64,000 bases of DNA from Treponema sp. (GTDB lineage: Bacteria; Spirochaetota; Spirochaetia; Treponematales; Breznakiellaceae): positions 1 to 64,000 of the forward strand of contig JAIRRJ010000115.1 of NCBI GenBank assembly GCA_031256035.1, in the 5' to 3' direction. The notes beneath the pieces were generated by a model, which saw nothing but the letters and a program-made list of their open reading frames with translations, searched no databases and had not been told where the DNA came from. A program made the position numbers and the translations under genes. This document shows, piece by piece, positions 40,691 through 49,138 of this stretch (position 1 is the first letter of the stretch; every line of letters starts with the position of its first letter).

Positions 40691-41580
40691 AACTTTTCTA
40701 TTTCTTCAATAACCGAGTCCGGCGTGGAAGCCCCGGCGCATAGACCAACGATTTCAAAATCGCGGAATGATGGCGGGACTTCGGCGGCGGTTTCAACTAA
40801 CGCGCATGGTTTGCCGCTGCCTTGAGCAATCGCAAACAGACGGCGGGTGTTGGCGGAGTCTTTGCCGCCCGCGATGATCACGGCATCCACCTGTTCCAAA
40901 AGTTCGCGCAGCGCCTCTTGGCGGTCATGTGTAGCGGCGCAAATTGTATCAACTATTTCCAGATCGGGAAAATATTTTTTGATTGCGTTCCCTATTGTCT
41001 TATATTCCTCTTCGGAAAATGTGGTCTGCGCCAAAAGCGCGGTTTTAGCGTCTTCTCCGGTTTCGTAGAGTTTTTTCGCAGCAGCCTGTGCTTCAGCGGA
41101 ATTTGATACAACCGTGCAGACGGTTTTACCGTGCAGCGCGGCGTAACCGAGGATACCGGCAACCTCAGCGTGCTTGGCTTCACCGGCAAGAAAAAGCATG
41201 CAGCCTTTCTCTGCCAGCTCTTTTGCTTTAAGCTGCGATGCTTTTACTTTGGGGCAGGTGGCGTCTACAATGCGCGGGAAACTTCGTTGCGAGTTGCGCC
41301 CTACCCTGTTTCGCAAATCTTCTTCAAAACGCGGGTCTATTCCATGGGCGCGAATAATGAGGGAGCAGTCATCAAGATTTACGGCTGTTAAGGTTTCAGG
41401 AGCCGGATAAATGCCGCGGCTTTCAAGATCGGCTAACACTCTCGGATTGTGGATGAGCGGGCCTAATGTATAGACCCGCCCTGAACCATCCGTTTCGGAG
41501 GAAGCCTCGGCTACAGCCGCAGCAACAGCCCGGCGCACCCCCATACAAAAACCAAGAACCTTTGAGCGGATTACCCTCAT
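40687..41580 (-). CDS. ispH: 4-hydroxy-3-methylbut-2-enyl diphosphate reductase
   Basis: IspH, the last enzyme of the MEP isoprenoid pathway, an iron-sulfur enzyme. The three cluster cysteines are seen in LGFCMGVRRAV (Cys12), VDATCPKV (Cys109) and DTICAATHDRQEAL (about Cys212). The segment LGPLIHNP and the proton-relay region QTTFSEEEY also match. A 12-residue stretch (RVGRNSQRSFPR, about residues 92-103) just before VDATCP is not expected in IspH and is encoded by the 19-bp repeat element. It follows secF by seven bases on the same strand. Confidence 0.94.
   Translation of the reverse strand: MRVIRSKVLGFCMGVRRAVAAAVAEASSETDGSGRVYTLGPLIHNPRVLADLESRGIYPAPETLTAVNLDDCSLIIRAHGIDPRFEEDLRNRVGRNSQRSFPRIVDATCPKVKASQLKAKELAEKGCMLFLAGEAKHAEVAGILGYAALHGKTVCTVVSNSAEAQAAAKKLYETGEDAKTALLAQTTFSEEEYKTIGNAIKKYFPDLEIVDTICAATHDRQEALRELLEQVDAVIIAGGKDSANTRRLFAIAQGSGKPCALVETAAEVPPSFRDFEIVGLCAGASTPDSVIEEIEKF
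41272..41290. repeat. 19-bp element GCGCGGGAAACTTCGTTGC, copy in ispH
   Basis: Identical to 1203-1221. Here the opposite strand is coding and the element reads in a different frame (QRSFPR), only a few residues before the second iron-sulfur cysteine. Confidence 0.88.
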
Positions 41581-41587
41581 GCCATAC

Positions 41588-42808
41588 TTATCTGACTTTC
41601 ACGAGCGACTGTGTTTGTTTACGTTTATCTCTTTCTTGTTTTCTATTATCCCAGAGATACACAAACCCTGAAGCAATGAAAAGTGTCGTGTATACGCCGG
41701 AAAGCATACCAACCATCAGCGCAAGGGCAAAGTCCTTCATCGAGCCGGTGGTGAAGATAAACAGGGAAAGGACTGCCAGCATGGTGGTTAGTGTCGTAAT
41801 AATTGTACGGCTTAACACACCGGTCAGCGAACGGTTCACCACATCAACAAACGCGCTGTCAGGATAAATCCTTAAATTTTCTCTTATCCTGTCAAAGACG
41901 ACTATGGTATTGTTAATCGAATAACCAAGTATCGTAAGAATCGCTGCGATGGTGCTGGTGTTGAATTCTATCCTGCTCCAGACAACAAAAGCTATGACGA
42001 CAATACCGTCATGGATAATGGCGATTACAGCCCCTATTGCATACTGCGGCTTAAAGCGGATTGTTGCGTAAATCAGAATCAAAAGGAGTGTAAGAGCGGT
42101 AAGGATGCCCGCCTGATCGGTAAGGTCTTTTGAAAAGCGTGAGCCGACATAATCGGAACGAAGAACAGCTACTCCGCCCTTTCCGAAATGAGCTTCCAGT
42201 ACCGTTGTGATTTCATCCGGTTTGACGCGCCCCTCTTCCTTGTCTTCGACACGAACCATAAAATGGCGATCCTGCGGCAGCCCCAGGTTCTGCACGGAAA
42301 CACCCTGCCCAAGATCGGCCATAGCGCTGCGTACTTCGGCAATGTCAATGGCTGTGCTTTGCGGCGGAAGGTAATGCACCACATAGGGAGTTTCGCTCAG
42401 GTAAGGGTTCCCCTGGGCGCTGAAAAGAAGCCATTGGGGATTGATGCTTTCCCCGGCAGTCATTGTTACGTCCAGACCTTCCACCTGCCGCATCATCGCC
42501 TGCGTAAGTGAGCCGAGGTTATTGTATTCACTGAACGAAAACGCGTATGTTCTGTTCTCTATGCCCGCCCCGGAAACAACAATGTAAAGGCTGCCGCGAT
42601 CAAAAGAAAGAATCGCGTTTGACGTACCCTGCCAGCGCAGTGAAAAAGCGGTAGGTGCAAACTGCACTTCCTGAATAAGCCCCGCCTGAAAATCCACGCC
42701 AAGGTTAAAACCTTTTACAATAAAACCTGATATGCCAGTGACAAAAACAATACCGGAGATAACGGCGGCAGGAAGGAAAAATCTTGAAAATTGAATGACC
42801 TTTTTCAT
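41588..42808 (-). CDS. secF: Protein translocase subunit SecF
   Basis: The SecDF partner that uses ion flow to pull proteins across the membrane. It has one N-terminal helix, a periplasmic domain, and five C-terminal helices with motifs LGYSINNTIVVFDRIRENLR and SLTGVLSRTIITTLTTMLAVL. At 406 residues it is longer than most SecF because of an extended periplasmic domain. Its start overlaps the secD stop by one base (TGATG). Confidence 0.94.
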   Translation of the reverse strand: MKKVIQFSRFFLPAAVISGIVFVTGISGFIVKGFNLGVDFQAGLIQEVQFAPTAFSLRWQGTSNAILSFDRGSLYIVVSGAGIENRTYAFSFSEYNNLGSLTQAMMRQVEGLDVTMTAGESINPQWLLFSAQGNPYLSETPYVVHYLPPQSTAIDIAEVRSAMADLGQGVSVQNLGLPQDRHFMVRVEDKEEGRVKPDEITTVLEAHFGKGGVAVLRSDYVGSRFSKDLTDQAGILTALTLLLILIYATIRFKPQYAIGAVIAIIHDGIVVIAFVVWSRIEFNTSTIAAILTILGYSINNTIVVFDRIRENLRIYPDSAFVDVVNRSLTGVLSRTIITTLTTMLAVLSLFIFTTGSMKDFALALMVGMLSGVYTTLFIASGFVYLWDNRKQERDKRKQTQSLVKVR

Positions 42809-44577
42809 CAGCTTACTCCCTTTGCTGCTTCACGATGAACACGGGACCAGCTAACCGAAAGTTTTTTAGTGTGCAGCACATCGGTGCTAAAATCAAAAAT
42901 GAGCCGCGATACAAACAGGGCGGTAAAGACCGATGAGAATACGCCGATTGCCAAACTTACCGCAAAGCCCTTGATTGGACCTGAGCCGAGTTGGGAAAGG
43001 AACAAAGCCGCGATGAAGGTGGTTATGTTCGAGTCCATGATTGCCCAGAACGCCTTGTCAAAGCCGGCTTCAATTACCGCCTTACGCGTTTTGCCCAGCA
43101 GCATTTCTTCTTTCATACGCTCAAAGATGATTACGCTTGCGTCTACCGCCATGCCGATTGTCAGAATGAAACCGGCTATGGCAGGCAGGGTCAGGGTAAA
43201 GTTAAGCGCTGAAAGCACGCTGAACATGATGTAAAAGTTGAGTATCTGCGCGGCAATCGCATTAATTCCTGCTGTTCTATAATAAAAAAGCATAAATATC
43301 AAAACGGCCGCAACGCCGCCCAACAGAGCGAAAAGCCCCCTGCGGATGGTGTCTTCCCCCATCGAAGCGCCTATGCTTTGCTGGCTTGCAACCTCAAGCT
43401 CTACAGGCAGAGCCGCGGTTCTCAGGGTAAGGGCGATATTGTTTGCCTCTTCCGCGCCGAAACCGGTAAGGCGCACCGCATCGCGGATAGAAGTTGTAAT
43501 AGTGGCGCGTGATTTAACGCGGTCATCAAGCACAATGGTCAGGACATTGTTGATATTGGTCGATGTAAGCTTGTAAAAAATCTCGCCGCCTTCGCTGTCC
43601 AGCCTGAATGTTACCTCCGGCTTGCCGTCCATGCTGTTGCGCTCAACAATCGCTTCCTGTATATGGTTGCCGTCCAGCCCCACTTCTCTTTTTACCGCGA
43701 CATATTTCAGGCTGCCGTCGGAGTTTCTGTCCTGTTCATCAAGCCCGTAACGGTCTTTGACATAAAAACCAAGGATCATTACATCGGCGGGAACAATGGC
43801 AGGATCGATCAGCTTTCCGCTTGCGTCAAATGTGCTTGTAGGGTTCATCCGGTAATAATTGTTGAAGGCATCGGTAGCGTCCGTATCTTCCAGGTGGAAA
43901 GCAAGGCTGCCCTTTCCCATTATTATGTCGTTGATCCGCTCCGGGTCGGCTGTTCCGGGAATCTCTACATATATCTGATCCGTCCCCTGACGGCGGATAA
44001 CAGGCTCAGTCAAGCCGAAACGATCGATACGGCTGTTGAGTACTTCGAGGGCGCGGTTCATCGCGTCTATCCTGTCGTCATCTGAAAGTGAGCGCCCCAG
44101 CTTTCTCTGCAAAGCATCAAGATCGGCCTGTAACACGATGCTCAAACCGCCCGACAGATCAAGACCAAGTTTAACTGCGTTTTTCTGCAGATCTTTCAAC
44201 GCGAAAACATCATCGCGGTATTTGTTTTCGATTGTTTCCAGCGCTTCCCTTCTCGAAGAAAAAGCCTCAAGCACCGTCCTTGCGTTCCAAACATCTGGAA
44301 GCGTCTGCTTGTTGCTTTTATACATCTTCTTCGCAACAGGCGTTAAAAATGCAAGCTCGCCGGGAACATCACCGCCGTCACGCACAGCTTCAATTAGGCG
44401 CTGTAAATCCGCCTGTGCGGTATGGGAAGCATAAGTTCTGATTTGCTGCCTGGACTCCAGCGCCAGCGCCTGCTCATCCCTTGGTACTAAAAAATACCAG
44501 CGTAATGTCGGCCAAAGGAATAAAAAACATACCCCCAACACCGCAAGAACAATTACGAATCTGTACCGTTTGCTCAT
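42808..44577 (-). CDS. secD: Protein translocase subunit SecD
   Basis: 589 residues. After one membrane helix comes the periplasmic P1 region with LGLDLSGGLSIVLQ and DRIDAMNRALEVLNSRIDRFGLTEPVIRRQG. The C-terminal block has five helices with AGFILTIGMAVDASVIIFERMKEE and the aspartate needed for ion coupling. GGAG precedes the ATG. The gene order yajC-secD-secF is standard. Confidence 0.95.
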   Translation of the reverse strand: MSKRYRFVIVLAVLGVCFLFLWPTLRWYFLVPRDEQALALESRQQIRTYASHTAQADLQRLIEAVRDGGDVPGELAFLTPVAKKMYKSNKQTLPDVWNARTVLEAFSSRREALETIENKYRDDVFALKDLQKNAVKLGLDLSGGLSIVLQADLDALQRKLGRSLSDDDRIDAMNRALEVLNSRIDRFGLTEPVIRRQGTDQIYVEIPGTADPERINDIIMGKGSLAFHLEDTDATDAFNNYYRMNPTSTFDASGKLIDPAIVPADVMILGFYVKDRYGLDEQDRNSDGSLKYVAVKREVGLDGNHIQEAIVERNSMDGKPEVTFRLDSEGGEIFYKLTSTNINNVLTIVLDDRVKSRATITTSIRDAVRLTGFGAEEANNIALTLRTAALPVELEVASQQSIGASMGEDTIRRGLFALLGGVAAVLIFMLFYYRTAGINAIAAQILNFYIMFSVLSALNFTLTLPAIAGFILTIGMAVDASVIIFERMKEEMLLGKTRKAVIEAGFDKAFWAIMDSNITTFIAALFLSQLGSGPIKGFAVSLAIGVFSSVFTALFVSRLIFDFSTDVLHTKKLSVSWSRVHREAAKGVS

Positions 44578-44591
44578 ATTATTACTCCAAC

Positions 44592-44957
44592 TTATTTGTC
44601 AGTTTCGGAAGTATCTTCTTTATCTTCTTTAGCCGGATTTACAACGCTGGAAACAGCGCTGCGGCTGAATTCCAGTTTTACATTCTCATCCACCTTAATT
44701 ATTACGGTGGTTTCTTTTACACTTTGAACCGTCCCGTAAACGCCGCCGATGGTTACAATCCTGTCCCCTTTTTTCAGGGAGGAAAGCATTTTTTCGGTTT
44801 CTTTCCGTTTTTTATTCTGCGGCCTGATTATCAAAAAATAAAAAATGGCGATAATCGCGGCAAAGGGAATGATACTGGTAATAAAACTGGTCGGCCCGGC
44901 TGCCTCACCGCCCGCCGGTTGACCGCCCATGAGCAGCGGAAGAACAAATGTATTCAT
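44592..44957 (-). CDS. yajC: Preprotein translocase subunit YajC
   Basis: 121 residues with one membrane helix (SIIPFAAIIAIFYFLIIRPQNKK) followed by the conserved cytosolic part MLSSLKKGDRIVTIGGVYGTVQSV. AAGGATG precedes the ATG. First gene of the yajC-secD-secF-ispH transcript. Confidence 0.93.
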   Translation of the reverse strand: MNTFVLPLLMGGQPAGGEAAGPTSFITSIIPFAAIIAIFYFLIIRPQNKKRKETEKMLSSLKKGDRIVTIGGVYGTVQSVKETTVIIKVDENVKLEFSRSAVSSVVNPAKEDKEDTSETDK

Positions 44958-45029
44958 AGATTACATCCTTATAAGATAGTGATACTTGGTACTTTAGCAT
45001 GAAAAAAAAGATTTATTCAATAGCCAAAA

Positions 45030-45749
45030 TTATCCGTTTTGTTCCGCTTCGCCGGGCGGGAAAATGTACAGATCGGGCAGCTTAAAAGTACGGTTAAGGG
45101 CATAAGACTGGGGAGTATGGAATTTACTGACCGATGTAATGTTGAAAAAATGGTTAAAAGGTTCATAATCGGGAGAATTAACCCTTAACGAATACTTAAA
45201 AATCTGGGTGGCATCAGGAGCATCGCCGATAACCGGAGCAGGCCAGAAGCTGAAAGCGCCCGGAGTGCTGGCGACCATGGTATAGGGGTTTTGCCAGTTG
45301 GGGTTTCTCATGGGGACAAGTTCGCCGTTACAGTAAAGCGCCAAATCTATGCCCACAACAGGCTCAAAACTTATACCGTCAAAAAGACGGCCGGCAATGG
45401 TGGGAATATCATATACCGGATGGGTAACTTTGTGATGGGGGGTATTGGAGCTGTCGTGCGACGAAGTAGGCCGGCGGTTATGGTTTACCAGCCTCAAACC
45501 TTTGTACACCAGCGTTGTAATGTCGGCTTCAATCTGCTGGCGGCTCGTGCCAAGCTGTTCAACTCTGGTTAAACCACGGTTGGAGGTTATATAATGCGGC
45601 TCAATACGGTTAAGGGTATAGCAAATCGTGTCCATCCGGCACTGGTAGCAGAGGCAAAAACCATCCTGATTACCGCCGTTTTGAATCTCATCAAAGATAT
45701 TCTGAACCGAGCTGAATACCACTTCCTCGTTAATATTATGAATGTCCAT
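45030..45749 (-). CDS. ComFB-domain protein
   Basis: 239 residues. The first 95 match the late-competence ComFB domain: EEVVFSSVQNIFDEIQNGG, CLCYQCRMDTICYTLNRIEPHYITSNRG and QIEADITTLVYKGLRLVNHNRRP. The CLCYQC cysteines are the metal-site pattern of the family. Recent work on cyanobacteria assigns cyclic-dinucleotide binding to ComFB proteins. The C-terminal half (about 110-239) is a Pro-rich beta region specific to this lineage, possibly an effector part. It has a GGGGGAA ribosome binding site and starts nine bases after the HD gene, so the two are one operon. Confidence 0.8.
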   Translation of the reverse strand: MDIHNINEEVVFSSVQNIFDEIQNGGNQDGFCLCYQCRMDTICYTLNRIEPHYITSNRGLTRVEQLGTSRQQIEADITTLVYKGLRLVNHNRRPTSSHDSSNTPHHKVTHPVYDIPTIAGRLFDGISFEPVVGIDLALYCNGELVPMRNPNWQNPYTMVASTPGAFSFWPAPVIGDAPDATQIFKYSLRVNSPDYEPFNHFFNITSVSKFHTPQSYALNRTFKLPDLYIFPPGEAEQNG

Positions 45750-45758
45750 GAATTCCCC

Positions 45759-47018
45759 CTACAATTTAATGCTATCATATACTATATCATACAATCCAGA
45801 AAAAGTCTTTAATGATTGTTCGATTTTTTTGTTTATGAAAATTCTGACAGTGTACAGTGTCTGTATGAGAGACTGCACGATTTCGGTCTTAAATGCGCTG
45901 GAACTATCGCTGAAATTACGCCCTTCATCCGTAACATAAAGGCCGGTTTCAAACGATATGGGTTCGGGCACATCAATAATTAAATCTTCTTTTCTGACCG
46001 GAATTCCGGCTTTCTCAAGCCGGACTGCAAGCTGTTCTTCAATGCGAGACCTGTTATTAATTTTCCGTAAATGCGCATGTTTGTCCGTTTCAAAGGGAAT
46101 TTCAACGGCTGTGGCAAAAATCCTGCCTTCCCGCGCCGATTTATAGAGAGTATCGTCCGTTTTTTCTCCAAGAAGAGCAAAAAGCCCTTGATCATCCAGG
46201 TTGTACAGGTCTGTGGCGCTGATTTTACCGGATTCCAGCCCGTTTATCAACGTTTTTTTGACCATTGCCGTAGCTGAACGTACCTGACGGTGCCAATATA
46301 CGGTGCGGTACATGAGGTATTTTGAAAAAAGGATAGCTTCTACGTTAGGAATCAGGCGGGAATCGATATCCGCGCCCCTTTCCTTGTGGGGGGACAGCCT
46401 TGAATGAATGAAATCCACATCCTGTGCGCCATAGGGGACACCGCAATACCGGGCGTCCCGGTTGAGATAATCCAGCTTATCAGGGTCAAGCGCCCCGGAA
46501 AGGAGTTTCCGGTAAAAAAGCAGCTCTGTCCCCGAAGCGTCCATTTCCTTGTCCACGATAGCCGCGCAAAACTCAGGATCGGCACCGGTGTTCCCGACAA
46601 GGGTTTTCATGGGTTCACTGAGGATAATCGCCCCCGAAAGCGACTCGTGAGATTTCAAGGGCAGCTCTTTAAGAGAGTGGGTATAGGGAAAATGCCCAAG
46701 ATCGTGAAGGAGGCAGGCGCAGAGGAACGATTTTACCCCCTGCGGGCTGAGCCAATCCGAAGCGCCCCTTTCGGCAAGGTTATGCAAAAGCCTCCTGCCC
46801 AGATGGTAGACCCCTATGGAATGGCTTGCCCGAGTGTGGGTCGCGCCGGGATAGACAAGGAATACAGGGCCAAGCTGTAAAATCCGGCAAAGGCGCATAA
46901 AGGGGTCAGAGGCAGTCAATTCCGCCAATTCGTCCGTAAAGTATACATGCCCCCACAGCACATCCCTTATGGGACGGGTAAAATCCTCGGTTAAAATAGC
47001 CTCGATTGTTTTTTTCAC
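45759..47018 (-). CDS. HD-domain phosphohydrolase
   Basis: 419 residues, resembling dGTPase-like HD proteins of the YdhJ group. Metal-binding motifs: THTRASHSIGVYHLGRRLL (first His), LLHDLGHFPYTHS (HD pair) and a later DKLDYLNRDARYCGVPYG (last Asp). The substrate is unknown; relatives hydrolyse dNTPs or other nucleotides. It begins with GTG at 47018, nine bases after a TATAAT box and without a ribosome binding site. It is divergent from the exported-protein/PilZ pair and coupled to the ComFB gene. Confidence 0.87.
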   Translation of the reverse strand: MKKTIEAILTEDFTRPIRDVLWGHVYFTDELAELTASDPFMRLCRILQLGPVFLVYPGATHTRASHSIGVYHLGRRLLHNLAERGASDWLSPQGVKSFLCACLLHDLGHFPYTHSLKELPLKSHESLSGAIILSEPMKTLVGNTGADPEFCAAIVDKEMDASGTELLFYRKLLSGALDPDKLDYLNRDARYCGVPYGAQDVDFIHSRLSPHKERGADIDSRLIPNVEAILFSKYLMYRTVYWHRQVRSATAMVKKTLINGLESGKISATDLYNLDDQGLFALLGEKTDDTLYKSAREGRIFATAVEIPFETDKHAHLRKINNRSRIEEQLAVRLEKAGIPVRKEDLIIDVPEPISFETGLYVTDEGRNFSDSSSAFKTEIVQSLIQTLYTVRIFINKKIEQSLKTFSGLYDIVYDSIKL

Positions 47019-47027
47019 CGGCAGTGC

Positions 47028-47060
47028 ATTATAGAATAATTGTGTTTTATTTGCTATAAT
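47028..47060. promoter_or_regulatory. Divergent -10 boxes close to both start codons
   Basis: Leftward TATAAT (47033-47028) is nine bases before GTG 47018. Rightward extended TGCTATAAT (47052-47060) is five bases before ATG 47066. Both transcripts would be leaderless or nearly so. Confidence 0.55.
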
Positions 47061-47065
47061 AAAAT

Positions 47066-47650
47066 ATGCTGTTGGTTGTATGCCTGTTACTGGTCATGCC
47101 CGCTTTTGTACAGGCGCAGGAAAGTGAGGAATTTACAAACAGGGGTTCTATCCCTTCTGAACTGCTGAGGCCGGGGCGGGGAGAATCTCCCCGGTATCCT
47201 GTTGATACGGTAATCGGCGCATTGGGGCGGGGAAAAGCCTCAGACGAAGCGTATTCATTCGCGAGGTCTGTCGCTGCGGGTTTATTAACCGGGAACATGG
47301 ATCACGCCGCTCTTGCCTCCGTAAATTCTGTTTTACGGGAGGGATATTTATCCGCGCTGGAACAGATAAGCCCGCGCACGTACAGGATCGGCGGCGGACG
47401 GGAAGAGGCAGACGGTGCATATTCTTTTCTGGTCAGGTTTATCGGAAAAGATCAGGGCATCACGGGCGAACTGTTCATCAGATTCGTTACAAGAATTGTT
47501 GAAGAGAAAATAGAAGATACGATAGATATTGCAGCCGTAAAAAGCTGGATATTCGAAGAATTGATTTTGGAGGAAGTTAAAAACCGCGGTGAAGAACAGA
47601 AGGAAACATTGCAGCGTTTTGATTTTTCACCTTATGAGAGGTTTTTTTAG
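47066..47650 (+). CDS. Exported protein of unknown function
   Basis: 194 residues with a short signal peptide (MLLVVCLLLVMPAFVQA). The start is fixed by an in-frame stop four bases upstream. The mature part has a helical pattern with a repeated AYSFARSVAAGLL / AYSFLVRFIG theme and a charged C-terminus. I do not recognise it. It lacks a ribosome binding site; the promoter hexamer ends five bases before the ATG. It precedes the PilZ gene by eight bases. Confidence 0.7.
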   Translation: MLLVVCLLLVMPAFVQAQESEEFTNRGSIPSELLRPGRGESPRYPVDTVIGALGRGKASDEAYSFARSVAAGLLTGNMDHAALASVNSVLREGYLSALEQISPRTYRIGGGREEADGAYSFLVRFIGKDQGITGELFIRFVTRIVEEKIEDTIDIAAVKSWIFEELILEEVKNRGEEQKETLQRFDFSPYERFF

Positions 47651-47658
47651 GAAAGACT

Positions 47659-48891
47659 ATGGCGACACCCGTTAAACGCATCGAAAAAGAATTTTTGTTC
47701 AAAGCGTTATTTGAAGAAAAATTGCCCATAATGTACCTGAGGGATCGCAGCGAGTTTGTTCTGACCCTTGAACATCCTGCACATGAAGAAATAACGCTGC
47801 GGATGGAAAAACCCATCGGAAAATTAAAGGTAAGGGATAAACTTGATCTGATATTTGATTACCGGGGGCAGGTGATCGATTTCACTGCGGAAATAAGAGC
47901 CATAAGGGATGATGTTCTTATCTGTAATTCGCCTGAAACAATGTACAAAAATCTGGACAGGAATTACCTCAGGGTAGATACCCCGTCTGACCTTAAAATA
48001 CTGTTTACCTTCCGGGGCGACCGTTACAATCTTTCATTTCCCAGAGTTACCGAATATGAAACCATAGGTTCGGATGAATTCCTGAAGAACCTCGAATCCC
48101 GCAACCTTTCCGATTTAATCAAACAAATGACAGGCTGGCTTAAAAACTACGCGGACGGTTACAAGATAATTAACTTCAAAGACAAACAGCCTGAAACCAT
48201 CGAAGAGAGGATTGTATCGGAAACAGGCAAAACTCTTTATATACCGTCAACATCGGGGTATTTGCCGCAAAACGATCCGTATCCCAAAAAACGGATCATC
48301 ACCGAGGAGCTGTTCAAACGTTATCTTGAAGGCACCGGAGTGGGCGTAAATTTCCTTGATGATACATGTGCGCGTTTTATCAAGGGTAAACATGACAGCG
48401 GTATTTTTTCCGATGCATGGGTTCCCGTTCTGTTTCATGAATACGTTATCGGTTACATACATGTCTGGATCGACAAGGAAGGCAAACCTCCGTTTGATTT
48501 TACCGTAATTGACAATATGTACCAGTTTTCAAAAGTGCTTGCGTTTTCACTCAAGGAAAACGGCTACTTTGAGCGGGGAAAGATGCCGAACGAGCCGTTT
48601 GCGGGCAGGGTTTTGGACATCAGCGCTTCCGGCCTCATGTTCGCCCATCCCCATTCGCACCTTTCAACAACACTGCTCGTTGACGCCGAATTAACGATAA
48701 GCATTATTACTCCCAACCGCACCATCAATGTTGTCGCCAAGATTGTCCGCCGTTTCAAGGATAAATCCGCAGGCTACTTCGGCTGCCGTTTCACAACCAT
48801 CGCTCCTGAGGATACGCGCTATCTTTTTGAGTATTTGTACGGCAGGCAGATCGACGACAGGGACGCAGGGTATCTGTCGGGACAAGTGTAA
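47659..48891 (+). CDS. PilZ-domain c-di-GMP receptor (DUF1577-type)
   Basis: 410 residues. The N-terminal two-thirds resembles the DUF1577 architecture described in spirochaetes: a flagellar-brake-like beta domain (ITLRMEKPIGKLKVRDKLDLIFDYRG) and a GAF-like middle. The C-terminus is PilZ: GRVLDISASGLMFAHPHSHL matches the (D/N)xSxxG motif, with VAKIVRRFKDKSAGYFGCRFTTI following. The RxxxR motif expected before it appears only loosely. It probably adjusts motility or attachment in response to c-di-GMP. AGGAAAG precedes the ATG. Confidence 0.83.
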   Translation: MATPVKRIEKEFLFKALFEEKLPIMYLRDRSEFVLTLEHPAHEEITLRMEKPIGKLKVRDKLDLIFDYRGQVIDFTAEIRAIRDDVLICNSPETMYKNLDRNYLRVDTPSDLKILFTFRGDRYNLSFPRVTEYETIGSDEFLKNLESRNLSDLIKQMTGWLKNYADGYKIINFKDKQPETIEERIVSETGKTLYIPSTSGYLPQNDPYPKKRIITEELFKRYLEGTGVGVNFLDDTCARFIKGKHDSGIFSDAWVPVLFHEYVIGYIHVWIDKEGKPPFDFTVIDNMYQFSKVLAFSLKENGYFERGKMPNEPFAGRVLDISASGLMFAHPHSHLSTTLLVDAELTISIITPNRTINVVAKIVRRFKDKSAGYFGCRFTTIAPEDTRYLFEYLYGRQIDDRDAGYLSGQV

Positions 48892-48922
48892 GGTCAGACT
48901 TGCTTCACAATTGTTCAAAAAA

Positions 48923-49067
48923 GAGCCTCACGCAAAGTCGCCAAGCCACATCGAACCTTCGGTTCGCGTTCACGAAGGTAAGAAATTGAGAATGAGAAAA
49001 ATTTCTTATCTTCTTTACTTACTTGACTTGGCGAGCTTGGCTACTCCGCATTCTACGCGAGAGGCTC
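48923..49067. repeat. MITE-like imperfect inverted repeat, 145 bp
   Basis: Ends GAGCCTC and GAGGCTC are perfect inverted repeats. Inner arms include AAGTCGCCAAG (left) and CTTGGCGAGCTT (right), the palindrome CGAACCTTCGGTTCG (48952-48966) and hairpin AAGAAATT/AATTTCTT. No gene is contained. It fills the gap between the PilZ and ankyrin genes and shares its palindrome with the insertion in the methyltransferase gene. Confidence 0.65.
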
Positions 49068-49138
49068 CTTTCGAGTAAATGCTTATCGTTCCAGTTTGTG
49101 TATACATTCCTACATATTTTACCGTATAATCAAAAAGA

